Shown here: positions 1-7,260 of the stretch, one piece after another | Layout: every line of letters begins with the position of its first letter | How positions within the stretch are numbered: the first letter of the stretch is position 1 | NCBI GenBank assembly: GCA_902777005.1 | Contig: CACYSB010000022.1 | Span: forward strand, 1-35,153 | From: an uncultured Bacteroidota bacterium | GTDB lineage: Bacteria; Bacteroidota; Bacteroidia; Bacteroidales; P3 | Length of the DNA: 35,153 nt | Direction of reading: 5' to 3' | Made by a program: the position numbers and the translations under genes | Notes under the pieces: model-generated | Seen by the model: the letters and a program-made list of their open reading frames with translations, nothing else | The model's database searches: none | What the model was told of the DNA's origin: nothing

Positions 1-1
1 C

Positions 2-217
2 GCCATCGTCATGGGCATGGATGCCGAAGGCAAGTACACCACCCTCAAGGCTAAGGCCCCCTTGGCCGAGATGAACCGCTACTGCACCGCCCTGAGCTCC
101 CTCACCAGCGGCCGCGGTACCTTCACCATGACCTTCAGCAGCTACGAGCTCGTCCCCGCCGACGTCCAGCAGGCCCTCCTCAAGGCCTACGAGGAAGCCG
201 CCGCCGAGGAAGAGTAA
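2..217 (+). CDS. fusA: Elongation factor G, C-terminal end (5' cut by window)
   Basis: This is the last 71 codons of a translational GTPase of the EF-G family; the reading frame is open from base 2. The visible part is the end of domain IV/V, with the pattern LAEMNRYCTALSSLTSGRG followed by a SYELVP stretch, then an acidic tail ending in EEE. EF-G moves tRNA and mRNA through the ribosome in the cytosol. The LTSGRG and SYELVP wording resembles the second EF-G paralog found in many Bacteroidales more than the canonical EF-G, but the diagnostic N-terminal GTPase domain lies outside the window. A strong terminator follows at 238-267. The 3' end is unusual because a diverged copy of its last 17 codons and stop recurs at 1314-1367. 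Confidence 0.85.
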   Translation, partial: AIVMGMDAEGKYTTLKAKAPLAEMNRYCTALSSLTSGRGTFTMTFSSYELVPADVQQALLKAYEEAAAEEE

Positions 218-237
218 CCGTCAGCTTCTTAACACGA

Positions 238-267
238 AAGAGGATGCCCCGCTTTGGGCATCCTCTT
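238..267 (+). terminator. Rho-independent terminator after EF-G gene
   Basis: A perfect 12-bp stem (AAGAGGATGCCC with GGGCATCCTCTT) around a 6-nt loop is followed by a T-rich run. It lies 20 bp after the EF-G stop codon and separates that gene from the accessory gene at 345. Confidence 0.85.
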
Positions 268-344
268 TTCTTTTGCGCAATATTTATAGCATCAATGCGT
301 TATTCTTTCAAAGTCGTAAATTTCGACCGTGGAGAAGATAACAT

Positions 345-1298
345 ATGGCAAAGATGAAAGATACAGTGACCACCGCAGTTGTTGCAAAAAGCAATAACCT
401 TACTTTGGAAATCGCAAAACGCGATATCCAACATGTCAATATTGAGAGTTTGATAATTATGCTGCGTGGTCAGCAAACACTTCTCGATCGTGATTTGGCT
501 ATGCTCTATGGCGTGGAGACTCGTAGATTAAATGAACAGGTACAGCGTAACATAGAGCGATTCCCCGAGGACTTTATGTTCCAGCTCACAAAGGAGGAGT
601 TCGAAAATTGGAAATCGCAATTTGCGACATCCAATTCTATCAAGATGGGAGCACGTAAGAGACCTTATGCCTTCACCCGCAACGGCATCGCAATGCTCAG
701 CAGCGTGCTCCGGTCTCAAACTGCTGTTGATGTGAATATCAGTATCATGCGCGCTTTTACAGCCACTCAACAGTTCTTTGCTGCCAACGCACAGATGTTC
801 CAGCGAATAGAAGTGATTGAACACAATCAGTTGGCCTTGGCCGCACGTCAGCAAGACACAGACAAAAAGGTGGAACAGATATTCAATCGGTTGGATGATA
901 GAAGCAAGACACCCACACAAGGCATATTTTATGACGGGCAGATATTCGATGCATACACCTTTGTTTCCGACCTTATCCGCTCGGCGAAGAAGAGCATTGT
1001 GCTGTTCGACAACTATGTGGACGATACGGTGCTGACGATGCTTGACAAACGAAAAAATAAAGTGACAGCCACCATCTACACCAAAAGCATCCCGAAACAG
1101 CTCTCACTTGACCTCGCGAAACACAATGCCCAGTATCAGCCTATTGAGGTGAAAGTGTTTGGCAAAGTCCATGACCGTTTCCTCTGCATCGACAATACCG
1201 TCTATCACATAGGAGCCTCGTTGAAAGACCTCGGCAAGAAGTGGTTTGCCTTCACCAAAATGGAGATGCCGATGGAGGAATTAATTGGAAAAATGTAG
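345..1298 (+). CDS. ORF6N domain protein with C-terminal PLD-like domain
   Basis: The 317-residue protein starts with an ORF6N/KilA-N-type DNA-binding domain (about residues 31-140). The recognisable pieces are LLDRDLAMLYGVETRRLNEQ, the ERFPEDFMFQLT segment and a YAFTRNGIAMLSSVL segment. A helical linker (about 141-190) leads to a C-terminal domain (about 195-305) resembling the phospholipase-D-like fold. A partial HKD-like motif, HDRFLCID, has H276 and D283, with Arg in place of the usual Lys. ORF6N domains come from phage and mobile-element proteins and bind DNA; the target here is unknown. Base composition is clearly more AT-rich than the EF-G gene. It sits exactly between the intact EF-G 3' end and a duplicated EF-G 3' end, so it was probably brought in by integration. 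The ORF6N call is firm; the PLD-like call is moderate. Confidence 0.85.
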   Translation: MAKMKDTVTTAVVAKSNNLTLEIAKRDIQHVNIESLIIMLRGQQTLLDRDLAMLYGVETRRLNEQVQRNIERFPEDFMFQLTKEEFENWKSQFATSNSIKMGARKRPYAFTRNGIAMLSSVLRSQTAVDVNISIMRAFTATQQFFAANAQMFQRIEVIEHNQLALAARQQDTDKKVEQIFNRLDDRSKTPTQGIFYDGQIFDAYTFVSDLIRSAKKSIVLFDNYVDDTVLTMLDKRKNKVTATIYTKSIPKQLSLDLAKHNAQYQPIEVKVFGKVHDRFLCIDNTVYHIGASLKDLGKKWFAFTKMEMPMEELIGKM

Positions 1299-1313
1299 CT
1301 CTTAAGCATACTA

Positions 1314-1367
1314 CAACAGGCTCTCCTCAAAGACTACGAGGTAGCCGCCGCCGAGGAAGAGTAACCG
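1314..1367 (+). pseudogene. Duplicated 3' end of the EF-G gene (remnant)
   Basis: 54 bp align without gaps to 167-220 at the EF-G 3' end, with 49 identities; the last 25 bp are identical. Read in frame, it encodes QQALLKDYEVAAAEEE plus stop, against QQALLKAYEEAAAEEE in the intact gene. Three of the five differences are silent. This is what remains when an element integrates into the 3' end of a gene and leaves a direct repeat, or when a gene end is duplicated. It has no start codon and no upstream EF-G sequence. A hairpin and terminator follow, as after a real gene. Confidence 0.85.
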
Positions 1368-1374
1368 CGTGCTC

Positions 1375-1412
1375 GCGGAGAGCAATAATGCTACGCAGAC
1401 ATTATTGTCCGC
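1375..1412. repeat. Imperfect inverted repeat
   Basis: Arms GCGGA/TCCGC and CAATAATG/CATTATTG surround the loop CTACGCAGA, with a 3-nt bulge on the left. It lies just behind the EF-G remnant. The 9-mer GCTACGCAG in its loop recurs in intergenic repeats near 24699 and 33305. Confidence 0.6.
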
Positions 1413-1418
1413 ATATAC

Positions 1419-1450
1419 AAGAAAGCCCCGTTATTCAGCGGGGCTTTCTT
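1419..1450 (+). terminator. Rho-independent terminator after EF-G remnant
   Basis: A perfect 12-bp stem (AAGAAAGCCCCG with CGGGGCTTTCTT) has an 8-nt loop and T-rich sequence after it. It could be the original terminator of the EF-G gene, now separated from it by the inserted ORF6N gene, or it could serve the ORF6N gene. Confidence 0.85.
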
Positions 1451-1565
1451 TATTTACATAAATTGATATTGGAATAAAAACATTATTAGTTTTTCGATTA
1501 ATAACTTTTTGGAAAACCTTAACAACTTTTAACCGAAAATTGTTTTCCATGTCGGAAACAACGTG

Positions 1566-1574
1566 TACTTTTGC
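1566..1574 (+). promoter_or_regulatory. Bacteroidota-type -7 promoter box for the island operon
   Basis: TACTTTTGC matches the TAnnTTTG consensus. It lies 34 bp before the ATG at 1608, after a terminator and an AT-rich stretch, so the two-gene operon at 1608-4398 probably has its own promoter. Confidence 0.7.
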
Positions 1575-1607
1575 ACTCGATTTGATTACCAACAAAAAGC
1601 AATCCAA

Positions 1608-2402
1608 ATGGAAGAACTAATTAAAATTTTAGAGAGTTTTAAAAAAGAAAAAAGAAATCAAAAGATTGGCGACACTTGGGATGCCGATGCTGTGAAACAG
1701 TGTTTCATGCCTTGTGCTGAGAAAATCCTTTGTAAGGGGTATTTCTTGATCAATGAGAAATACATTATTGATATCGGCGCTATTGAGTTATACTACCATG
1801 AAGAGGAAGGAAATATAAAAGATTACATCATGTATCATACCAACGCCCATCCTTATAAATCGCGGATGTCCGAGCTTGCAAAAGGATACCCATATTTTAA
1901 ACCTGGAAGCTTTAACCTGCATCAATCAGGATTGGATGTGACGTTTGAGAATCCTAATAATAACTATCGAGCTTCATTTCTTATTCGTTCATACAGGCTA
2001 CTCGAAGCGGAAAATGGCAAGTATCCTCTGAATGACAACACAAAATACGATCATTGCTCAACTCATATTTTTGACGATATGTTCTATGAAGGTATATCGC
2101 TCAGTGATACCAAGATAGAATGGAGAATTGGGGACAAGGGAAAAGAAATGGACGAACCCATTTTTCGAGTTAATGTCCCAATGTATCTAGAAAAAGACAA
2201 GAAATATTTGAAACTTACCAAAGAAGAATATGATAACAATCATGATATATTATTATCAATAAACAAGGGTCTTGCTATGGACGTAAAAGAATCAGATGTA
2301 AAGACATTTAGATCAAATGGCAAGGAATTTGTTCGTGACCCAAGACCTTGGAGATTCCATCTAAAAGATATTTACGAAAAAAACAAAGAAGATGGCAGAT
2401 AA
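1608..2402 (+). CDS. Alkyladenine-DNA-glycosylase (AAG/Mpg)-fold-like protein
   Basis: A 264-residue protein, not an orthodox member of any family I know by name, but several landmarks of the AAG/Mpg (3-methyladenine DNA glycosylase) fold occur in the right order. E60 and Y62 in AIELYYH correspond to the catalytic Glu and intercalating Tyr of the ETEAY motif. H77 may match the conserved AAH histidine. KPG at 98-100 matches the family's PG turn, R127 sits in SFLIRS like the LIRA arginine, and PWRF (247-250) matches the C-terminal PWRF strand. The Tyr-rich YVYxxYG motif is not preserved. AAG enzymes flip out and excise damaged purines; activity here is only inferred. The ATG at 1608 is chosen because the promoter box lies upstream of it and the longer frame would start inside the promoter. 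It overlaps the next gene by 11 bp, implying translational coupling. AT-rich, likely acquired. Confidence 0.6.
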   Translation: MEELIKILESFKKEKRNQKIGDTWDADAVKQCFMPCAEKILCKGYFLINEKYIIDIGAIELYYHEEEGNIKDYIMYHTNAHPYKSRMSELAKGYPYFKPGSFNLHQSGLDVTFENPNNNYRASFLIRSYRLLEAENGKYPLNDNTKYDHCSTHIFDDMFYEGISLSDTKIEWRIGDKGKEMDEPIFRVNVPMYLEKDKKYLKLTKEEYDNNHDILLSINKGLAMDVKESDVKTFRSNGKEFVRDPRPWRFHLKDIYEKNKEDGR

Positions 2403-4398
2403 TAACTGGAACACTCTATACGGTAAATACAACGAGACCATCATGTTCGATGCCTATACTGACACCGTTTTCTTCTCAGATTTGTTGCCGAAGAAATGTC
2501 CGACTTTGTATCAAAGTCTTGATGCAATTCTTACAGATAATAACATTGACCATCGGTTGCTGACAAACACAAAGGATATTTGGTGTCGCGACTATATGCC
2601 CATCCAGACAAGCGAAAAGCGTTTTGTGTTTTATAAATACAACCCTGACTATCTGCAAACAAAGTACTACCGACGCACAATTACAGATGTGAAAGGTATA
2701 GGAAGCATCGATAATTTGCGTCTGGGTGATGCCGTGGATTTGGATTTGATTGTTGACGGCGGCAATGTGGTACGCTGTGGTAACAAGATTGTGATGACCG
2801 AAAAGGTGTTTTTTGAAAACAAGGATAAACCACGCAAGGAAGTCCAAAGAATGCTTGAAGAGACTTTCCAGTGCAACGTTGTTTTCCTTCCGTGGGATAG
2901 AAATGAATTCATGGGCCATAGCGACGGAATCATTCATTACCTCGGTGATAACCGTGTGATGATGACCAACTATGCTGATTTTGATGCGAACATGGCTCAT
3001 AGATTCAACAAGATTCTTGAAAAGCATTTCGAAGTGGTTCATTTGTCATACAATACAAAGAGGAAACATAAGCATAGCTGGGCATATATCAATTTCTTGC
3101 AAGTTGGCAGAATGGTCCTTGTCCCACAACTTGGCATACCGGAAGATGGACAAGCGTTGCAACAGATATCAGAGGCGATGCCGAGATGCAAAGTGATTGG
3201 AGTTCCTGCAATGGAGGCGGTGCGCAATGGAGGCGCATTGAACTGTATATCGTGGAACGTGGCAACACGCCAATGGAACAACGGATTCATGGGAGAGGAA
3301 TACAGAGTGCATGGCCGTCCGATGAGTTGGATAAAGAAGGCAGCAGAAGAAGGTCGTGCCAACTGGCAGTGCAATTTGGGTGTATGTTACTTTTACGGCG
3401 AAGGCATTGAAAAAAACATGTCTGAGGCCTCCAAATGGTACAAAAAAGCGGCCGAACAAGGTGAGGCAAAAGCACAGCTCAATTTGGGATTGGGGTATTA
3501 TAACGGAGAAGGGGTGCCACAAGATTATGCCGAAGCGATATATTGGTTTGGCAAAGCATCGGAGCAAGGCGATGCCGACGCACAATTCCATATCGCTTGG
3601 TGTCTTGAAGAAACACAGGCGCCACAGGATGATGTTGTTGCCGCTTACAGAAGAGCGGCAGAAATGGGGAACGCAGATGCCCAGTGCCATTTAGGCTTTG
3701 GGTATTTCGAATGCAAACATGGGCTGGAAAAGAACATCACAGAATCCAACAAATGGTTCCTCGAGGCTGCAAAGCAAGGTAATGCTATTGCACAATTTCA
3801 GATAGGTCTTAAATACGAAATAGGCAGGGGCGTGAAGAAAAGTACGAAGGAGGCCGCGAGATGGTATATGAAATCTGCTTCAAAGAATAATGTCGATGCA
3901 CTTTATAGATTGGGGCGCTGCTATTATTACGGCGATGGCGTCAGGGTTGACAACCATGCCGCATGGAGATGCTTCAAAAAGGCGTCCGAATTGGGTGATT
4001 CGTGGGCAAGTTATATGCTAGGGAGGTGCTATTTTTGCGGACATGGAGTAGAAGAGGATGAGGCCGAGGCAGTAAAGTGCTATCAAAAAGCAGCCTTGGA
4101 GAAAGTTGTTCCAGCCATTTATGAGTTGGGAAGATGCTATTTCGACGGTTCCGGCATAGGCGAGGACAAAGAAAAAGCAATGGAACTATTTAAAGAAGCT
4201 GCCGAGATGGATTATCCGAAAGCCCTATACGATATAGGAGACTGTTTCTATAATGGCATTGTCGTAGAAAAAAACGAGGATGAGGCGTTGAATTATTTTC
4301 AAAAAGCAGGCAAGTTAGGTTATGAAAAAGCGAATAATAAAGTTCATGACATTTTGCTATCCCGAGAAACACCAAGTTACAATGATGTGCCATTCTAA
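2392..4398 (+). CDS. Guanidine deiminase (agmatine/peptidylarginine deiminase family) fused to Sel1-like repeats
   Basis: The 668-residue protein has two parts. Residues 1 to about 305 are a guanidine-modifying enzyme domain of the agmatine/Porphyromonas-type arginine deiminase family. It has DIWCRDYMP (62-70), DGGNVV (122-127), GHSDGI with H176 and D178, and the nucleophile region GALNCIS with C285. The catalytic His, Asp and Cys are therefore all present, so hydrolysis of a guanidino group to a ureido group is likely. From about residue 312 to 655 run roughly nine Sel1-like repeats (pattern AxxGxAxAQxxLGxxYxxGxGV), which normally bind proteins. Ordinary agmatine deiminases are about 350 residues and lack these repeats. 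I see no signal peptide or membrane segment, so it is probably cytosolic. It is coupled to the AAG-fold gene by overlap and followed by a gene-free hairpin array. The substrate is unknown; the repeats suggest a protein partner or target rather than free agmatine. Confidence 0.85.
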   Translation: MADNNWNTLYGKYNETIMFDAYTDTVFFSDLLPKKCPTLYQSLDAILTDNNIDHRLLTNTKDIWCRDYMPIQTSEKRFVFYKYNPDYLQTKYYRRTITDVKGIGSIDNLRLGDAVDLDLIVDGGNVVRCGNKIVMTEKVFFENKDKPRKEVQRMLEETFQCNVVFLPWDRNEFMGHSDGIIHYLGDNRVMMTNYADFDANMAHRFNKILEKHFEVVHLSYNTKRKHKHSWAYINFLQVGRMVLVPQLGIPEDGQALQQISEAMPRCKVIGVPAMEAVRNGGALNCISWNVATRQWNNGFMGEEYRVHGRPMSWIKKAAEEGRANWQCNLGVCYFYGEGIEKNMSEASKWYKKAAEQGEAKAQLNLGLGYYNGEGVPQDYAEAIYWFGKASEQGDADAQFHIAWCLEETQAPQDDVVAAYRRAAEMGNADAQCHLGFGYFECKHGLEKNITESNKWFLEAAKQGNAIAQFQIGLKYEIGRGVKKSTKEAARWYMKSASKNNVDALYRLGRCYYYGDGVRVDNHAAWRCFKKASELGDSWASYMLGRCYFCGHGVEEDEAEAVKCYQKAALEKVVPAIYELGRCYFDGSGIGEDKEKAMELFKEAAEMDYPKALYDIGDCFYNGIVVEKNEDEALNYFQKAGKLGYEKANNKVHDILLSRETPSYNDVPF

Positions 4399-4399
4399 A

Positions 4400-4417
4400 A
4401 GCTACGAGCGCATCCCC
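4400..4417 (+). other. Possible third trace of EF-G 3' sequence
   Basis: Two bases past the deiminase stop codon, 16 of 18 bases match 140-157 of the EF-G gene, the codons for SYELVP; here they read SYERIP. The first ten bases are identical. It is short and could be chance, but it falls at the edge of the island operon and in a gene already duplicated nearby. Confidence 0.3.
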
Positions 4418-4508
4418 TGTGGATACCATTTTGCTAAATTATTAATTCGCAAATCTTATGCAACAAGGTCGCAACGGCCTTGAGAGAGAGAATGTTTGGT
4501 TTTATTCC

Positions 4509-4652
4509 ATCACAATAACAGTATCACAATAAAAAAAAGGATACCAGTTTTTCCTTCATATACTATATAACTAATTAGTAATTAATAATATATATAAAGA
4601 ACAAGGAAATTGATACCCCTCAAAAAATAAACTGTGATACTGTTATTGTGAT
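4509..4652. repeat. Hairpin-array unit 1 (arm trinucleotide GAT)
   Basis: 20-bp perfect inverted arms at 4509-4528 and 4633-4652; the right arm is TGTGATACTGTTATTGTGAT. The arm reads as 8-bp repeats ACTGTGAT, a shortened ACTGTT, and ATTGTGAT. Inside the arms a poly-A run with GGATACC, an AT-rich middle and GATACCCCTCAAAAAA are shared with the next two units. No coding frame of note. Confidence 0.85.
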
Positions 4653-4712
4653 TATAAATCAACTTAGTTGGCTAAAAACCAATGTCTTGTATGGGGACAA
4701 CTCATACAACCA

Positions 4713-4861
4713 TGTGACAGTGACAGTGTGACAATCAAAAAAATGAGTACCAATACCCCTTTCTTATAATATATAACTAATTAATATATAGATATATAGA
4801 TAAGAGTAAGGGGAAATGTCACCTCTCAAAAATCGACTGTCACACTGTCACATTGTCACAC
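4713..4861. repeat. Hairpin-array unit 2 (arm trinucleotide CAC)
   Basis: The right arm (4835-4861) is ACTGTCAC, ACTGTCAC, ATTGTCAC. The left arm (4713-4736) is its complement with a 2-nt bulge and one mismatch. The core again has a poly-A run, a GTACC block, TATAACTAATTAATATA and a CTCTCAAAAA block before the right arm. The unit begins 204 bp after unit 1. Confidence 0.85.
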
Positions 4862-4924
4862 CTAAACAACCATCTTCTCCTAAAAGGCATAAAAACAAGC
4901 CATTGTATGAAACATGGACCGAAT

Positions 4925-5088
4925 TCTTACAGTCTTACAATAAAAAAAAGGTACCCCCTAATTCCAAAAACTCCTCTTTATAATACTTATAAATAATTAA
5001 TAATTAAATATATATAATAATACAAGGGCAAAAATAAGAAAATGATACTCTTTAAAAAACAACTGTAAGACTGTAAGATTGTAAGATT
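4925..5088. repeat. Hairpin-array unit 3 (arm trinucleotide AAG)
   Basis: The right arm (5063-5086) is CTGTAAGA, CTGTAAGA, TTGTAAGA, i.e. the ACTGTNNN pattern with NNN = AAG. The left arm has CTTACAGT, CTTACAAT. A 15-bp perfect pairing exists between 4925-4939 and 5064-5078. The core has the same poly-A/GGTACCCC start, an AT-rich middle and ATACTCTTTAAAAAA end. It begins 212 bp after unit 2. The spacers after units 2 and 3 also share a CTAAAAGGCA segment. Confidence 0.85.
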
Positions 5089-5288
5089 TTTGGAACATCA
5101 ATCTTCTAAAAGGCAAATAAACAACAATTTACGATAACCATAAACCTCCGTCACCAGCTTCGTCAACCCTCTTAATATGACAGTTTGCATCAAAAAAAGG
5201 CTCTTTGGGGCCACATAAATTGGCAAGAAACACCTCGTTCCGACACTTTACCCCCTACTTGGCGCACATATCATCGTCGCAGAAAATC
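5089..5288. other. Gene-free stretch after hairpin array
   Basis: No reading frame with a plausible start, length or domain is visible on either strand. It starts with a spacer resembling those between the hairpin units; the rest has no repeat that I can recognise. Confidence 0.5.
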
Positions 5289-5318
5289 GACCCTTCACCC
5301 CATTTGAAGGGTCTTTTT
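5289..5318 (+). terminator. Orphan Rho-independent terminator
   Basis: A perfect 9-bp stem GACCCTTCA/TGAAGGGTC with a 7-nt loop is followed by TTTTT. The nearest upstream gene ends about 900 bp earlier at 4398, so it either ends a long transcript covering the hairpin array or belongs to a lost gene. Confidence 0.65.
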
Positions 5319-5359
5319 ATCTCAAAACGGCTCTTGGCTCATCCATTTCGCCGACCAAA

Positions 5360-5471
5360 ATTCGAGTAATTCGCCAGCACTTGACCGGCGCCCGCACCAT
5401 TTCGCCAGATTCGTTCAATTCGCCGTTAAATAATAACCAACGTAGCCTTCGTGTAATTCGTTTAATTCGCC
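5360..5471. repeat. Three spaced copies of ATTCGnnnAATTCGCC
   Basis: 16-bp motifs start at 5360, 5409 and 5456 (spacing 49 and 47 bp). Each has ATTCG, three variable bases, then AATTCGCC. The regular spacing is suggestive of a degenerate tandem repeat of about 48 bp. Confidence 0.6.
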
Positions 5472-5500
5472 GTCAAACACCATAATCGCACGAAATCCGC

Positions 5501-5530
5501 CGCTAAACACCGCTAAACGCCGCTAAACAC
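5501..5530. repeat. 10-bp tandem repeat CGCTAAACRC x3
   Basis: Three consecutive copies (CGCTAAACAC, CGCTAAACGC, CGCTAAACAC), with a related CGTCAAACAC at 5471. It lies directly upstream of a promoter-like box at 5553. Confidence 0.7.
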
Positions 5531-5552
5531 CGAACCCCACGAAAAATGTTCG

Positions 5553-5561
5553 TACCTTTGC
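5553..5561 (+). promoter_or_regulatory. Bacteroidota-type -7 promoter box
   Basis: TACCTTTGC matches TAnnTTTG. The first substantial gene downstream is the permease at 5928, which would have a leader of about 360 nt containing a 14-bp tandem repeat. It could instead be the promoter of a lost gene. Confidence 0.5.
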
Positions 5562-5627
5562 ATCGGAATTCCAAAAAGAGAGTCCTTTGACATCATGAGA
5601 ACCCCATTCAACTACCCCTTAACTCAT

Positions 5628-5682
5628 CACTCATCATTCATCACTCATCATTCATCACTCATCATTCATCACTCATCACTCT
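5628..5682. repeat. 14-bp tandem repeat
   Basis: CACTCATCATTCAT is repeated three times exactly (5628-5669) and then partly. The open frame across it encodes only a low-complexity His/Ser-rich peptide, so I treat it as a simple repeat, not a gene. Confidence 0.85.
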
Positions 5683-5811
5683 CACCTCCTACCCATCTCT
5701 CGTCCTTCTCATACCCATCTCATACCCCCATTAAAAGACCAATCCATCGCGCGAGCAGGTACGAGTGCGTCTGTTCTTCAGAGCAATAATTCAGGCTTTT
5801 CCGCGTTACTA

Positions 5812-5889
5812 ATGATATCAAAAAGACTGATTGTGTTGTGTTCAATGGTTATGGTTGGTGGGACATCGTATAGTTATGCAATAAATTGA
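5812..5889 (+). CDS. Short peptide with signal-peptide character (possible gene remnant)
   Basis: The 25-codon frame reads MISKRLIVLCSMVMVGGTSY then SYAIN and a stop. It has a basic start, a hydrophobic core and a possible cleavage site, like a Sec signal peptide with nothing behind it. It could be the start of an exported protein whose body has been lost, a small secreted peptide, or chance. No recognisable homologous sequence follows in other frames before the permease at 5928. Confidence 0.25.
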   Translation: MISKRLIVLCSMVMVGGTSYSYAIN

Positions 5890-5927
5890 GGATTACGCCG
5901 TTGTGTTAGCTGGAAAAATTATCAACT

Positions 5928-7260
5928 ATGAAGTTTTTGAAATGGCTGGGGTTTGACCCCGAAAAGCACAGTGTCAGGACGGAGATTCTCGCCGGGCTGA
6001 CCACCTTCCTCACGATGGCCTATATCCTGGCCGTGAATCCCAATGTCTTCGACGCGCTGGGCGGCGAGATGTCGAAGGCCAACGGCGCCGTCTTCACCGC
6101 CACAGCCCTCGCCGCCATCATAGGCACGCTGGCGATGGCCTTCATCGCCAAGAAGCCATTCGCCCTCGCTCCAGGCATGGGGCTCAACACGTTCTTCGTC
6201 TATACCGTCTGCATAGCCATGGGCCATAGCTGGCAGTTCGCGCTGACGGCGGTGTTCATCGAAGGTATTGTGTTTGTCATCCTCACGCTCACCAATGTGC
6301 GCAAGTGGATTGTCGACGCCCTCCCGCTGTCGCTGAAATATGCCGTGGGTGCCGGCATCGGCCTTATCATAGCCTTCCTCGGCTTCCAGAACGCCGGCAT
6401 CGTAGGGCAAGGTCCCACCTTGGTGACCCTCGCCTTCAAACTGCCTGACGGGTCCTTCAGCGGCACCGCCCTGCTGGGTATTCTAGGAGTTATCGTCACA
6501 GGAGCCTTGGTGATGAAAGGTGTCCGCGGCAGCATCCTCTGGGGTATCCTCGCCACCACGGCGCTGGGGCTCATCCCCATGTACAATGTGGTGGGGGCGG
6601 ATGGCGCCGTGAGCCGTGTTGCCCTCACCTCGCTGAACGGCATCATCTCGGTGCCGCCGAGCATCGAAAACATTGCCTTCCAGTTCACCTGGAGCGAGCT
6701 CGCCAGCGCCAAAGGCATTCTCGACATGATAGTGGTGCTCTTCACCTTCCTTTTCCTCGACATCTTCGACACGATGGGCACCGTCATCGGTGTGAGCGAG
6801 AAGGCCGGATACGTAGACAAGGAGGGCAATGTCGACGGCATCAACGAATGCTTCATGGCCGACTCGATAGGTACCATCTGCGGTGCCGCCCTCGGCACCA
6901 GCACCACGACCACCTATGTGGAGCACAGCCTTCTCCACCGCCCTCTTCTTCGCCATAGCGCTCCTCTTCGCGCCGCTCTTCCTCGCCATCCCGTCCGCCG
7001 CCACAGCCCCTGCGCTCATCGTGGTGGGCATGATGATGATGACACCCGTGTTGAAGATCGACTGGAAAGACCCCGTCGAGGCGCTGCCGGCCTTCATCAC
7101 GATGGTGGTGATGCCCTTCAGCTTCAGCATCAGCGACGGCATCCTCATCGGTCTGATAAGCTATGTGGTCCTCAACGCCCTGTGCGGCAACTTCAAGAGC
7201 ATCACCCCCACCATGTGGGTGCTGGCGGCGCTCTTTGTGTTGAGATATATCTTTATTTAG
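5928..7260 (+). pseudogene. NCS2-family nucleobase (guanine/hypoxanthine-type) permease, frameshifted by internal deletion
   Basis: The first 332 codons encode a typical AzgA/PbuG-type purine permease: a KWLGFDP start, the EILAGLTTFLTMAYI segment, APGMGLNTFF and FLDIFDTMGT, ending in TTTTYVE at 6923. The conserved stretch that normally follows (serine-glycine rich, ending GGRTG) is missing. The rest of the transporter resumes one base later, at 6925, in another frame (STALFFAIALLFAPLFLAIP to the stop at 7258-7260). About 13 codons minus one base, roughly 38 bp, therefore seem deleted. Without the join the first frame runs on to 7271 with an unrelated tail. The intact protein would be an inner-membrane purine:proton symporter of about 455 residues. 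The deletion may be real or an assembly error. The 3' end overlaps the convergent symporter gene by 8 bp. Confidence 0.85.

Noticed and set aside
4509..5088. CRISPR, retron ncRNA or diversity-generating element
   Set aside because: Units are about 150 bp hairpins with related cores, not spaced short repeats, and no reverse transcriptase or cas gene lies in the window.
5628..5682. CRISPR array
   Set aside because: Repeat units are 14 bp and directly adjacent, with no spacers and no cas genes.
5595..5789. Small open frame across the 14-bp tandem repeat
   Set aside because: The peptide is just the translated simple repeat (His-Ser runs); no start context or conservation signs.
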